64,000 nucleotides of DNA from Bradyrhizobium sp. AZCC 1719. Lineage in GTDB: Bacteria; Pseudomonadota; Alphaproteobacteria; Rhizobiales; Xanthobacteraceae. Numbering within the stretch: position 1 is the first letter of the stretch; the number at the start of each line of letters is the position of its first letter. The position numbers and the translations under genes are program-made. Below, one piece after another: positions 1 to 8,221 of the stretch. The notes under the pieces were generated by a model. The model worked only from the letters and a program-made list of their open reading frames with translations, had not been told where the DNA came from and ran no database searches. The stretch is from contig NZ_JAZHRU010000001.1 of the NCBI RefSeq assembly GCF_036924525.1, positions 4,059,001 through 4,123,000 of the forward strand, given 5' to 3'.

Positions 1-206
1 ATGGTCATATCGTCGGGATATTTCGTCTTGAGGCCGATCGATAGTTTCACGCCGTCGGCGCCAGTGCGAAACGTGAGATTGACAGGCCGCTGCTCCGAGG
101 CGAGGCGGAGCGTCTCGGCAATCTTGGAGCGCGCCGTCGGCTTGCTGCACGGCTCGGCGAATGCAGGCGAGGCCGGAATCAGGATCACGAGGAAGAGAAG
201 CAGCAT
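1..206 (-). CDS. Exported SspB-like protein, N-terminal part (runs off window)
   Basis: Only the first 68 codons lie in the window; the gene continues past position 1. The ATG at 206 gives a clear signal peptide (hydrophobic LLLFLVILIP core, then a likely cleavage after AFA). The next 40 residues include TFRTGADGVKLS and, at the window edge, KYPDDMTI. This resembles the SspB family, the ClpXP adaptor that delivers ssrA-tagged proteins, where a similar pattern precedes the VLQHQFWDL core. SspB is normally cytoplasmic and has no signal peptide, so a secreted version would be unusual. The family call rests on a short stretch and the rest of the gene is not visible. The alternative is an unrelated exported protein. 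Confidence 0.45.
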   Translation of the reverse strand, partial: MLLLFLVILIPASPAFAEPCSKPTARSKIAETLRLASEQRPVNLTFRTGADGVKLSIGLKTKYPDDMT

Positions 207-1033
207 GGCCCCACAAGAAATGGTCACACCCCGCACTTGCGGGGTAGCCACTACGCCGCGACCTGTCGTTTCCATCACTGCGGTCTCTGGAATACTCGAG
301 CGCCTGCTTCTCGGGCGAATGACAAATGGGTGTATGCTCGCGTCCCCGCGGCTTGCCGGGTCATGCTAACGGGTTCCCTCAAAAAAGAAAGAGGGCGCGG
401 GAGCGCCAGATGCCCGCAGCACCCGCCGTCCGTGTGTATTGGTAGTAAGGATACGGTAATCATCGCAGTTGTGCCTATCACCGGCGGTGCGCTGCGCAAT
501 GAGCCTAACGGCTTATATCGGGTTTTCCTCGGCCGTCTCCCCGGCCATGAATCCATCTTGCCATCGTCGTCGGCGAATTAATGGTTAATTGAAAACCTTG
601 CCGGGCTCGAAGAACCGTCACCGCTCGTCCGCGCGGTTGCTCGCTCAGTTGATGCCGCCCTGCGACAAACTTGCGCACCCGAGGTGCCGCTACCGGCGGA
701 GTCGCCATGAAGAACGGCGCAACGGGCAACACGACCAGCAATTCCAGGTCTTCATCCAGGACGCCAGCACGCAGGGCGCGGGGACTGCAGGCGCCGTGGA
801 CAAGAAGGGCGATGCTACTTTCTCCCGCAGGAACCATGAAGAAGTAACGTTCGGGCGGGGAACGATTCTTGGTCGGGAAAATTATGCAATCGTGTTTTTG
901 AACACGCGGCTACCCTTCAGGCTCTGGCGCGATCTTGCCCCCGAGAGGCGCCGGGGCCTGCTTTTTGGCTGACCAGTGGCCGATTCCACGCCGGGCGCTG
1001 TTTGATCGAACTGTTTGGCAAGCCGTATCGCTG
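207..1033. other. Non-coding stretch, nothing recognised
   Basis: The open frames here (for example 589-972 on the plus strand and 505-837 on the minus strand) have no recognisable domain, no convincing ribosome binding site and an Arg-rich composition typical of shadow frames in GC-rich DNA. No tRNA-like fold, tandem repeat or mobile-element signature was seen. Confidence 0.5.
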
Positions 1034-1114
1034 TCACAGGCTGATGACGTATGCACTCATCGCCAGCAAAACGGCGACGCTGACAGCGATAATGATCAAG
1101 AAGAATTTTCCCAT
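1034..1114 (-). CDS. 26-residue single-pass membrane peptide
   Basis: A short reading frame of 26 codons plus stop starts at ATG 1114 and is preceded by a strong ribosome binding site (AAAGGCGGAGCA). After MGK the peptide is almost wholly hydrophobic (FFLIIIAVSVAVLLAM) and ends AYVISL, so it would form one membrane helix with a tiny charged N-terminus. Its function is unknown. The good ribosome binding site and the clean transmembrane composition argue that it is translated. The downstream PRC-barrel gene on the same strand has its own ribosome binding site about 140 bases from this gene's upstream side, so the two may be separate units. Confidence 0.5.
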   Translation of the reverse strand: MGKFFLIIIAVSVAVLLAMSAYVISL

Positions 1115-1250
1115 TGCTCCGCCTTTCGCAGATCACAACGCAAGGCAGCAGGAATAGTTCTCTGCTGACAGGCGAACGCAGGCCCTGCGTTCGCGCCTGC
1201 CAGGCAAAGAAAAGCCCGCCACTGCGGCGGACCCCAAGGAGCTACCACGA

Positions 1251-1610
1251 TCAGATCGCGATGCCGTAGTAGTCGTTGATGGCGCGGGTCCGGGTCGGAT
1301 CGCTCCAGTTCCAGGCGTTGTCGTTGCCGTAATGCGGTGCGCTCTTGAGCTGCGCTTCCGTCACGCCGGTGACGTAGCCACCGAGCGAGGTATCGTATTT
1401 CAGCGATTGCCAGGGTAGCGGATAGTGGTCGTCGCCGATGCCGAGAAAGCCGCCGAAGGAGAGCACGGCGTAGGACACCCTACCGCTCTTCTTGTCGATC
1501 ATGACGCGCTCAATCGAGCCGATCTTGTTGCGATCGGCGCCATAGACGGCAGTTCCCTCAACCTTGTCGCTGCCGATCAGGTTGCCGGTTTCGTTTGCGT
1601 CTAGTGCCAT
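1251..1610 (-). CDS. PRC-barrel domain protein
   Basis: This 119-residue soluble protein matches the PRC-barrel pattern: LIGSDKVEGTAVYGAD near residues 11-26, then IGSIERVMIDKKSGRVSYAVLSFGGFLGIGDDHYPLPW around 31-68. PRC-barrels are small beta-barrel folds found in photosynthetic reaction-centre H subunits, in RimM and in many stand-alone rhizobial stress proteins. Stand-alone versions like this are usually uncharacterised, and no partner is evident here. The start is firm because AGGAGGAG lies about six bases before the ATG. The C-terminus ends in a short Trp/Asn-rich tail outside the domain. The next gene on the plus strand is an unrelated sensor kinase. Confidence 0.85.
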   Translation of the reverse strand: MALDANETGNLIGSDKVEGTAVYGADRNKIGSIERVMIDKKSGRVSYAVLSFGGFLGIGDDHYPLPWQSLKYDTSLGGYVTGVTEAQLKSAPHYGNDNAWNWSDPTRTRAINDYYGIAI

Positions 1611-2043
1611 GGGATTCTCCTCCTGCTAGATGGATGAACGAAAACAAGGGGCGGGGGGAGACGTTCCGGAGTGTGGCAGCTACCCATCGACGCATCGATG
1701 TGGATGTGGCGCGTCCAGCCGCATGTCGGTTTGCCCACGATACCGACAACAGTTGGTCTGGTAGACATGTCCGCTAAAAGCCACTGACATCCGAGGCTTG
1801 GCCGGCACACCAGCGGAGGGCCGTTCCTAAAGCCGATGCTAAGCCTCGATGAGCCCTCCGCCTGGTTGTTCCCGGGAATGCAACATGCGGGCTTGATGGC
1901 TCTCGGACGGGCGCAGCAACATTCGCCGAGGCCAGCGCTGCGCTTGTGCGGGTGGCGAAAAACCTGAATAATTTCTGTCGCTCCGACGCACGGATCGGAG
2001 GATTGCGGTTGCATGCTTGCAGCCGCTTGTTGGAGCTATCCAC
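1611..2043. other. Intergenic region between divergent PRC-barrel and sensor kinase genes
   Basis: About 430 bases without a supportable gene. The frames on the minus strand (1601-2014, 1774-2064, 1839-2147) overlap each other and the start of the kinase and show no domain. The region presumably holds the promoters of the two flanking divergent genes, but no sigma-factor motif was convincing enough to report. Confidence 0.5.
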
Positions 2044-3639
2044 ATGTCGACGCTCACCGCGCACGGCGCGTGCTTATTGTGGAAGCCGGAACTGATCTGG
2101 CTGAATGTCATTTCCGACGCGATGCTCGCCGGCGCCTTCTTTGCCACGGCGTTCGTCCTCGCGTTCTTCGCGTGGCGGCGCTACCGCGAGCTTATGTTCC
2201 GGGGCGTATTCTTGACATTCGCGATCTTCGTCGCGGTCTGCGGAGTTACCCGCCTGCTGTCGATCTACACCATGTGGGTGCCGGCTTATGAAATCGAGGC
2301 CCTGACCAAAGCTTTCCTGGCGCTGATCTCGGTCGTGATCGCGGCAGCACTGCTACTGCTGCTGCCGCGGATCCTGGTGCTGCCCACGCGCATCCAGCTT
2401 GCGGGTGCCTATGCGGCACTTGAGGAGGAGGTCAAGCAACGCCGCGAAGCTGAGGCCATGGTCAGGCGTTTTGAGGAGAAAGAGGCCACCGAATCCAAGG
2501 TCCGGCAAGCGCAGAGGATGGAAGCCATCGGCCAGCTCACCGGTGGCGTCGCGCACGACTTCAACAACATTCTGACTGTGATCACCGGGACCATCGAAAT
2601 CCTCAGCGATGCGGTCAAGGATCGTCCACATCTCACTCAGATCACCAATCTGATTAGCGGAGCCGCAGCAAGGGGAGCTGAGCTGACGAAGCATCTGTTG
2701 GCCTTCTCCCGTCGACAGCCGCTGCAGCCGCGCAATACCGATGTCAACGCGTTGGTAATCGATGCAGCGAGTCTGCTACGACCGACCCTCGGCGAACACA
2801 TCGAAATTGAATCGATGCTGGCGCACGATTCCGCGCCGGCTCTGATTGATCCCAGTCAGCTCTCGACCGCGATCCTGAACCTCGCCCTAAATGCGCGCGA
2901 CGCCATGCCTAACGGCGGCAAGCTGACGTTAGAAACCAAGAATGTGGTGCTCGATGAGAACTACGCTCGCCTGAACAGCGAGGTTAGACCGGGCAACTAC
3001 GTCATGATTGCAGTAAGTGACACGGGGGACGGAATTCCCAGCAGCCTGCTCGAAAAGGTGTTTGAACCATTCTTTACCACCAAGGAGGCCGGGAAGGGAT
3101 CGGGGCTCGGCCTCAGCATGGTCTATGGCTTCGTTAAACAGTCGAATGGACACATCAAGATCTACAGCGAAGAGGGCCACGGCACGACCGTGAAGCTATA
3201 CCTGCCGCAGGCCACGGGTGGTGGCCCGGAGGCACCCGCCGGCGAGACTGGCGGGTATGCGGGCGAACACGGCGATGAGTCTATCCTGATTGTCGAGGAC
3301 GACCCGCTGGTTCGGGAATACGTCGTGGCGCAGATCACCCGTTTCGGGTTCCACACGCTCGCCGCCGGCAATGCTGCCGAGGCGCTGGCAATCATCGATG
3401 GACCCGAACGCATTGACCTGCTGTTCACTGACGTAATGCTCCCCGGGGGAATGAATGGCCGCCAGCTCGCGACCGAGGGGGTCAAAAGGCGCCCAGGGCT
3501 CAAAGTGCTTTATACCTCTGGCTATGCGGAGAATGCCCTCGTACATCACGGCCGTCTCGATGCTGGCGTGCTGCTGCTGCCGAAGCCTTACCTCAGCGCC
3601 GATCTCGCGCGGATGCTTCTAACCGCGCTGGCATCGTGA
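2044..3639 (+). CDS. Hybrid histidine kinase with ethylene-receptor-like membrane domain
   Basis: A 531-residue sensor kinase. Residues about 20-115 form three membrane helices matching the ETR1-type N-terminal domain (ISDAMLAGAFF, then CGVTRLLSIYTMW, then LPRILVLPT). In plant ETR1 copper is held by Cys65 and His69; here the equivalents are Cys66 and Arg70, while Asp25 is kept and the position of Tyr32 is Phe. A short coiled coil follows, then the phosphoacceptor box GGVAHDFNN, the ATPase boxes NLALNARDAMPNGG, DTGDGIP and GKGSGLGLS, and a C-terminal receiver with Asp in FTDVMLP and Lys in LPKPY. I chose ATG 2044, with TGGAG upstream, over a TTG at 2017. No separate response regulator is adjacent. 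The ligand is unknown. Confidence 0.9.
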   Translation: MSTLTAHGACLLWKPELIWLNVISDAMLAGAFFATAFVLAFFAWRRYRELMFRGVFLTFAIFVAVCGVTRLLSIYTMWVPAYEIEALTKAFLALISVVIAAALLLLLPRILVLPTRIQLAGAYAALEEEVKQRREAEAMVRRFEEKEATESKVRQAQRMEAIGQLTGGVAHDFNNILTVITGTIEILSDAVKDRPHLTQITNLISGAAARGAELTKHLLAFSRRQPLQPRNTDVNALVIDAASLLRPTLGEHIEIESMLAHDSAPALIDPSQLSTAILNLALNARDAMPNGGKLTLETKNVVLDENYARLNSEVRPGNYVMIAVSDTGDGIPSSLLEKVFEPFFTTKEAGKGSGLGLSMVYGFVKQSNGHIKIYSEEGHGTTVKLYLPQATGGGPEAPAGETGGYAGEHGDESILIVEDDPLVREYVVAQITRFGFHTLAAGNAAEALAIIDGPERIDLLFTDVMLPGGMNGRQLATEGVKRRPGLKVLYTSGYAENALVHHGRLDAGVLLLPKPYLSADLARMLLTALAS

Positions 3640-3681
3640 GTTCTGCTGGACGAGCAGGCGTTTCCTTGACTTCGACGTACG

Positions 3682-3716
3682 CGCGGTCTCCGCCCAAGGA
3701 ACTCACGGAGACCGCG
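3682..3716. repeat. Hairpin repeat, copy A
   Basis: Perfect 11-bp inverted repeat (CGCGGTCTCCG at 3682-3692, CGGAGACCGCG at 3706-3716) with a 13-base loop. A related hairpin sits at 4711-4741 with similar flanks (TCCTTGG or TCCTTGA before, GCGTTGAT after). The two stems differ by a compensated pair (T-A here, C-G there). It lies just after the histidine kinase and may also work as its terminator, although there is no T-run. Confidence 0.65.
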
Positions 3717-3810
3717 TTGATCATCGTCTCGTGCCTGAGTTCGCTAGGGGACGACGGACCGCTCCGCTCATCCACACCCAAGCCTAACGCTGAAACCATC
3801 AGGCCAGTTC

Positions 3811-4074
3811 TTAAATCGATCGCCGTTGCCGGCCGGCGAAGAGGCCGTAGACGAAGAGCACAATGATGGCGCCGACCACCGCACCGATCAGGCCCGCGCC
3901 TTCTCCGGGCCGATACCATCCGAGCGCCTGGCCGAGATAGGTCGACACGAAAGCGCCGACGATGCCCAGTATGGTGGTTAGAATGAAGCCCGAGGGCTCA
4001 TTGTCTCCCGGCATAATGAATTTCGCAATCACGCCGGCAATGAAACCAATGATGATCGTCCAAATTATGCCCAT
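3811..4074 (-). CDS. GlsB/YeaQ/YmgE family membrane stress protein
   Basis: An 87-residue integral membrane protein starting MGIIWTIIIGFIAGVIAKFI, the hallmark of the transglycosylase-associated (GlsB/YeaQ/YmgE) family. Three helices are visible, separated by GDNEPSGF and GWYRPGEGAG loops, with a basic C-terminus. Family members are induced by acid, osmotic or envelope stress, but their biochemical role is not known. I chose ATG 4074, preceded by GGGAG, over a longer frame from 4113. The gene follows yidB on the same strand after 43 bases, so the two may be cotranscribed. Confidence 0.85.
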   Translation of the reverse strand: MGIIWTIIIGFIAGVIAKFIMPGDNEPSGFILTTILGIVGAFVSTYLGQALGWYRPGEGAGLIGAVVGAIIVLFVYGLFAGRQRRSI

Positions 4075-4117
4075 CTCGATGCTCCCTGTTGTTTGCCCCA
4101 ACGTCACGTCCATTGAC

Positions 4118-4570
4118 TCATGCTGTGGGCAAACGGCCGTCCGGCGTGTACCTGTCGACGGCTGCCGGAAGCTCGCGAGACAATCTCGCCAGAATCTCTT
4201 CCTGCGAAAGTCCGGTCTGCTGTTCGAGTTGTGCCAGAACGTCGGACCCGATCGCTTGCTTCAATTCCGGAGGCGAGACATCCTTGTTCGGGCCTTGGTT
4301 GATCCAGGATTCGGCCTTGTCACCCTGGCCGTTTTGCTTGAAACTTTCGAGCAACTCGCCGATCCCGCCGTTGAGCAGGCCGCCAACCCCGGCGCCGCCC
4401 AACATTCCGCTCAAATTACCCAGCAAGCCGCCCGGCGGCTGCTGTCCCCCGCCTGTGTTCGGCTGGCCCCCAACGCCCTTGAGAAGTTCTGCCAGTTTGT
4501 CGCGGTTCTGATATCCCGCAATGGCGAGCAGCCCGAGCAGAGCAGTCATCGATGGCATTCCGCGGCCCAT
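4118..4570 (-). CDS. YidB/DUF937 family protein
   Basis: A 150-residue protein of the YidB (DUF937) family. It starts MTALLGLLAIAGYQN, has a central Gly/Pro-rich low-complexity stretch (GGGQQPPGGLLGNLSG) and ends with the family-typical GDKAESWINQGPNKDVSPPELKQAIG and GLSQEEILARLSRELPAAVD. The function of YidB proteins is unknown; they are widespread small cytoplasmic proteins of proteobacteria. GGAGG six bases before ATG 4570 fixes the start. A small stress-type membrane gene follows on the same strand. Confidence 0.85.
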   Translation of the reverse strand: MGRGMPSMTALLGLLAIAGYQNRDKLAELLKGVGGQPNTGGGQQPPGGLLGNLSGMLGGAGVGGLLNGGIGELLESFKQNGQGDKAESWINQGPNKDVSPPELKQAIGSDVLAQLEQQTGLSQEEILARLSRELPAAVDRYTPDGRLPTA

Positions 4571-4710
4571 GATTAGCCTCCGTGCAGATCGTTGCTGTCA
4601 GGAACGCCGGCGGGTAGGTTCGGTTCCAACTCGGGAAGACGACAAGGGGCAGGCGGCTTGGCTGGAGCAAGCTCCAAGATGATACGGCTCCTTGGATCAC
4701 AAAACGACCA

Positions 4711-4741
4711 CGGCCTCCGCCAGGGGAGCTGACGGAGGCCG
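4711..4741. repeat. Hairpin repeat, copy B
   Basis: Stem CGGCCTCCG (4711-4719) and CGGAGGCCG (4733-4741) with loop CCAGGGGAGCTGA. It is homologous to the hairpin at 3682-3716 in stem, loop length and flanks. The T-A pair of copy A is replaced by C-G, so pairing is kept. It lies immediately beyond the terminator-like hairpin of flgH. Confidence 0.65.
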
Positions 4742-4748
4742 CGTTGAT

Positions 4749-4782
4749 ACACTTCATCGCGCCTAGGTTCGCGATGGAGTGT
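4749..4782 (-). terminator. Hairpin downstream of flgH
   Basis: A 13-bp inverted repeat (4749-4761 with 4770-4782, one G-T wobble) and an 8-base loop, beginning 16 bases after the flgH stop. It is a likely transcript end for the flgF-flgG-flgA-flgH operon. No clear T-run follows, so the terminator call is tentative. Confidence 0.5.
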
Positions 4783-4798
4783 GGGAGCTCGGGAGAAA

Positions 4799-5551
4799 CT
4801 AGAACGGCAGCAGCACGTCCATCACCTGTTGCCCGTAACGGGGTTGCTGCACGTCGGTGATCTGGCCGCGGCCGCCATAGGCGATGCGGGCCTGCGCGAT
4901 CTTGGTGGAATCGATGGTGTTGTCGCTCTGGATGTCTTCGGGGCGGACGATGCCGGCGACGATCAGTTCGCGGATTTCGAAGTTGACGCGAATCTCCTGC
5001 TTGCCTTCGACCACGAGATTGCCGTTCGGCAGCACCTGCGTGACCACGGCTGCGACGTTGGTCTGCAACGCTTCCTGGCGGTTGACCGAGCCCTTGCCGT
5101 CGCTCGACGACGTCGAGTCCGTGGTCAGGATCTTGCCGGGCAGGATCTTGTTTGCCTGCGTGATCGTGCTTGACCCAATGAAATCGGTGATCCCCGAGTC
5201 TTCCTTGGCGGAGCGGCTGCGTTGGGTCTCGTTGGACAGGTTGGCCTTGTCGGTGATGTTGACGGTCACCGTCAGGAGGTCGCCGATACGCGCCGCGCGC
5301 TGATCCTTGAAGAAGGCGCGAGAGCCGTTCCGCCACAGCGAGTTGGCGTTATAGGAGGCCTGCTCCGGCTTCGGCATCGGCATCTGCACCGGCTTGTAGC
5401 CGGGCTGCGTAGTCGGGTTTTCGATCTCCGTCAGCTTCGGCTTTTCGCCGATCTGCGACAGACGGTCGATCGAGGAGCAACCGCTCGCCAAGGCGGCCAG
5501 CGACAGCATGGCGCCGGAGAGAGCGAGGCGGTTGAGACGGGTGACTGACAT
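4799..5551 (-). CDS. flgH: Flagellar L-ring protein FlgH
   Basis: A 250-residue lipoprotein that builds the outer-membrane L-ring around the flagellar rod. It has a signal peptide with lipobox LASGC, a central NANSLWRNGSRAFFKDQRAARIGDLLTVTVNI stretch typical of FlgH, and the conserved end NLVVEGKQEIRVNFEIRELIVAGIVRPEDI ... YGGRGQITDVQQPRYGQQVMDVLLPF. Length is normal for the family. It is the last gene of a leftward operon flgF-flgG-flgA-flgH and starts 5 bases after the flgA stop. The P-ring gene flgI, which often sits here in other species, is not in the window. Confidence 0.96.
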   Translation of the reverse strand: MSVTRLNRLALSGAMLSLAALASGCSSIDRLSQIGEKPKLTEIENPTTQPGYKPVQMPMPKPEQASYNANSLWRNGSRAFFKDQRAARIGDLLTVTVNITDKANLSNETQRSRSAKEDSGITDFIGSSTITQANKILPGKILTTDSTSSSDGKGSVNRQEALQTNVAAVVTQVLPNGNLVVEGKQEIRVNFEIRELIVAGIVRPEDIQSDNTIDSTKIAQARIAYGGRGQITDVQQPRYGQQVMDVLLPF

Positions 5552-5556
5552 TTACA

Positions 5557-6639
5557 TTACTCGGCTTTTGGAGCGACTGGCGAACTGACGGTAGCTACGG
5601 CGACGGGTGCGGGTGCTTTGCCGAGCGAGGAGGTGGCATCGCTGGTCTGTGGCAGGCGAGACGCCGGCGGTGAGATCGAGACCTGCCCACGGCCAGTCAC
5701 GGTGCCGGACACCGTGCGCTTCGACTGCAGGTTCATGACAGTGACGACGTCGCCTTCGGTGCCGCTGTCCAGCGCCTTGCCGCGCATGGTGAGGTAGATT
5801 CCGGGCGTCTCGTAGATCAATATGACGTTCTGGTCGCGCTGTACCAGATCGGGCTTGGCGAGATCTGTGGTCCTGATGGCCTGGCCGGCGCGGAGCTGGC
5901 GGCGGGCCTGCATGCCCACCGTGCGATCGCGCGCAGCGGCATCAGGGCCGACTTCCGTCTTGGGGCGGCGCTCGATCATCACGTCGGACGATTTCAAGAC
6001 CTCATTGCGCTCGACGTTGCGCGCCAGCACCGCGGCCTCGACGGTCTCGATCGCCGTGCCGGCAAAACGCAGCTTGGCAGCAGCGGCGCCGTTCTCGTTG
6101 GCGATCTCAAAGGTGACGTCGAAGCGGCCGTTGCGGTTGTCGTAGCGCACGATGGCCGCCTGCAGGCTGCCGCTGAAGCCGGCATCCAGCCTGACGTCGC
6201 CGGGATCGCGATCGAAGGTCAGCGACAGATTGGCGGCGTCGCCGAGACCATTGCGGCGCTCCAGCGCGCGCGCAACCTGCAGCTCGATGTCCCTGCCTTC
6301 GAGCGTGCGGGCCAGACGCGTTACCGAAATTTCCCTGAGGTCGCGGGTGTCGACGCCGATCACATGATGGGCACGAAGGGTGTTGAGCACCTGCGCTACC
6401 GGCAGCGAGCCGGTGGTGCCGAGATCCGGGGCGCGATAGATCGCGATCTGCGCGGCGCTGCCGGCATTGTCGATCACGTCGCCGATCCGTACGAGATCGC
6501 CCGACACCTGCACGTTGGCACGCAGCATGGGCGTGGCGATCACGTTGCGGTTCGCGAAGCTTTCCTGGGTCTGCGCGACAGCCGCCGTACTCGATGCGGC
6601 GATCAGGGCGGCGGCCAGGAGGAGGGCGCGGGCGATCAT
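5557..6639 (-). CDS. flgA: Flagellar P-ring assembly chaperone FlgA
   Basis: A 360-residue periplasmic protein with a signal peptide (LLLAAALIAASSTAAVA). The C-terminal half is the SAF/FlgA domain: VLARNVERNEVLKSSDVMIERRP, GMQARRQLRAGQAIRTTDLAKPDLVQRDQNVILIYETPGIYLTMRGKALDSG. FlgA helps FlgI subunits assemble into the P-ring. The protein is much longer than the enterobacterial FlgA (about 219 residues) because of an extra N-terminal domain and a Pro/Ala/Val-rich tail. It lies between flgG and flgH, 10 bases after flgG. Confidence 0.94.
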   Translation of the reverse strand: MIARALLLAAALIAASSTAAVAQTQESFANRNVIATPMLRANVQVSGDLVRIGDVIDNAGSAAQIAIYRAPDLGTTGSLPVAQVLNTLRAHHVIGVDTRDLREISVTRLARTLEGRDIELQVARALERRNGLGDAANLSLTFDRDPGDVRLDAGFSGSLQAAIVRYDNRNGRFDVTFEIANENGAAAAKLRFAGTAIETVEAAVLARNVERNEVLKSSDVMIERRPKTEVGPDAAARDRTVGMQARRQLRAGQAIRTTDLAKPDLVQRDQNVILIYETPGIYLTMRGKALDSGTEGDVVTVMNLQSKRTVSGTVTGRGQVSISPPASRLPQTSDATSSLGKAPAPVAVATVSSPVAPKAE

Positions 6640-6649
6640 GACCAGTCCT

Positions 6650-7438
6650 TTAGCGGAACATGTTGGAGGTGGATTGCAGCATCTGGTCGGCCGCGCTGAC
6701 GACCTTGGCGTTCATCTCATAGGCGCGCTGGGCGGCGATCAGGTCGGAGATTTCGGTCACCACCTCGACATTGGCTTGTTCGAGGTTGCCCTGCTGCATG
6801 TCGCCAAAGCCGTCGGTGTTGGCGATGCCGTCCTGCGGCGTGCCGGAGGCCGGGGTGTCGGTGAACAGATTGTCGCCGATCGGATTGAGGCCGGCCTTGT
6901 TGATGAAGCGGGTCAGGCCGATCTGGCCGACCAGCGTCGGCGTGGTCGAGCCCGGCAGCATCACCGTGAGCTGGCCCTGCGCGTTGATGGTGATCTGCGA
7001 GGAATTCTGCGGGATCGTGATCGTCGGCTGCACCGGGTTGCCCTGGGCGGTGACGACGCGGCCTTGCGCGTCCATCATGAACGAGCCATCGCGGGTATAG
7101 GCATAGGTGCCGTCGGGCACCTGGATCTTGAAGAAACCTTCGCCGCGGATCGCGACGTCGAGGTCGTTGCCGGTCGGCGACAATGTGCCCTGGCCCATCA
7201 GCCGCGGCGTGCCGACAGTCTTGACGCCGCCACCGATATCGACGCCGACCGGCAGGATGGTGCCCTGGTCGGAAGCCTGCGCGCCGACGCGGCGCACATG
7301 GTCATAAATCAGGTCCTGGAACGCCGCGCGCTGCTTCTTGTAGCCGGTGGTGCGCATATTGGCGATGTTGTTGGAGATCACCTGAACGTTGAGTTCCTGT
7401 GCCGCCATGCCGGTCGCTGCTGTGTAAAGTGCGCGCAT
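6650..7438 (-). CDS. flgG: Flagellar distal rod protein FlgG
   Basis: A 262-residue rod protein with the flagellar rod/hook N-terminal motif (MRALYTAATGMAAQELNVQVISNNIANMRTTGYK) and the C-terminal helix LEQANVEVVTEISDLIAAQRAYEMNAKVVSAADQMLQ. FlgG forms the distal rod, connecting to the hook and acting as the bushing-supported drive shaft; it is exported through the flagellar type III apparatus without a cleaved signal. Length matches the family (about 260). It is preceded by flgF with an 18-base gap and followed by flgA. Confidence 0.97.
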   Translation of the reverse strand: MRALYTAATGMAAQELNVQVISNNIANMRTTGYKKQRAAFQDLIYDHVRRVGAQASDQGTILPVGVDIGGGVKTVGTPRLMGQGTLSPTGNDLDVAIRGEGFFKIQVPDGTYAYTRDGSFMMDAQGRVVTAQGNPVQPTITIPQNSSQITINAQGQLTVMLPGSTTPTLVGQIGLTRFINKAGLNPIGDNLFTDTPASGTPQDGIANTDGFGDMQQGNLEQANVEVVTEISDLIAAQRAYEMNAKVVSAADQMLQSTSNMFR

Positions 7439-7456
7439 CGATCTATGCCTTAAGCG

Positions 7457-8221
7457 TTATGCCGGAACGTCGGCGAGTTTCTCGACTGCGGTTCGGTGCA
7501 GGTCGTGCTGCTGCTGCAGCATTGCCGAGATCTGCGTGTAGGTGCGCGTGATCTCGATCATGCGGCTCATTTCGTGGACCGAATTGACGTTCGACTTTTC
7601 GATGAAGCCCTGGCGCACCCGCGAAGTGGTGTCGGGCTGGGCGGCGACGCCCTGGCCCGCCGAGTAGAGGTTGCCGCCTTCCTTGACGAGCTTCTGCGGG
7701 TCGGCAAAAGAGACCAGCCGCAGCTTGCCGCGAATGGAGTCGGTGCTGCCGGTGCCCTCGAGAACCGTGATATTGCCGTCGGCTGCGATGTTGATCGCCT
7801 TGTCGGTCGGCTGGAACACGATCGGACCGGAGGTCCCCAGCACCGGATCGCCGCTCGCGGTTACGAGCTGGCCCTGGTTGTTGATCTGCAGGCCGCCGTC
7901 GCGGGTATAGCGCTCGCCGGCGGCCGTCTGCACGACCAGAAAGGCGTTGCCGTCGATTGCGACGTCGAGCGGGTTCTTGGTCTGCTCGGAGGGGCCGGCC
8001 GAGAAATCGTGGAAGGTGGCGCGGTCATGCACGAAGGAGACGCGGCGATCGGCGCGCATGAAATTGTCTTCATGCGCCGGCGAGCGCAGATATTCCTCGA
8101 ACAGCGATCGGTCGGCCTTGAAGCCCGTCGTGTTGATGTTCGCGACATTGTTGGCGACGACGTCCAACTGCCGTTCCAACGTCATCTTTCGCGAAAGTCC
8201 GACGAGAAGCATATTCTCCAT
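7457..8221 (-). CDS. flgF: Flagellar proximal rod protein FlgF
   Basis: A 254-residue rod protein. It begins MENMLLVGLSRKMTLERQLDVVANNVANINTTGFK, the rod-protein N-terminal motif, and ends with the helix IEKSNVNSVHEMSRMIEITRTYTQISAMLQQQ. FlgF is a proximal rod component and paralogue of the adjacent FlgG. A longer frame to 8317 exists, but GGGGAGAA eight bases before ATG 8221 and the family N-terminus fix the start. It is the first gene of the leftward operon and has a sigma-54-like promoter about 110 bases upstream. Confidence 0.95.
   Translation of the reverse strand: MENMLLVGLSRKMTLERQLDVVANNVANINTTGFKADRSLFEEYLRSPAHEDNFMRADRRVSFVHDRATFHDFSAGPSEQTKNPLDVAIDGNAFLVVQTAAGERYTRDGGLQINNQGQLVTASGDPVLGTSGPIVFQPTDKAINIAADGNITVLEGTGSTDSIRGKLRLVSFADPQKLVKEGGNLYSAGQGVAAQPDTTSRVRQGFIEKSNVNSVHEMSRMIEITRTYTQISAMLQQQHDLHRTAVEKLADVPA

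Noticed and set aside
589..972. 127-codon plus-strand frame in the first intergenic region
   Set aside because: No ribosome binding site, Arg-rich composition and no domain.
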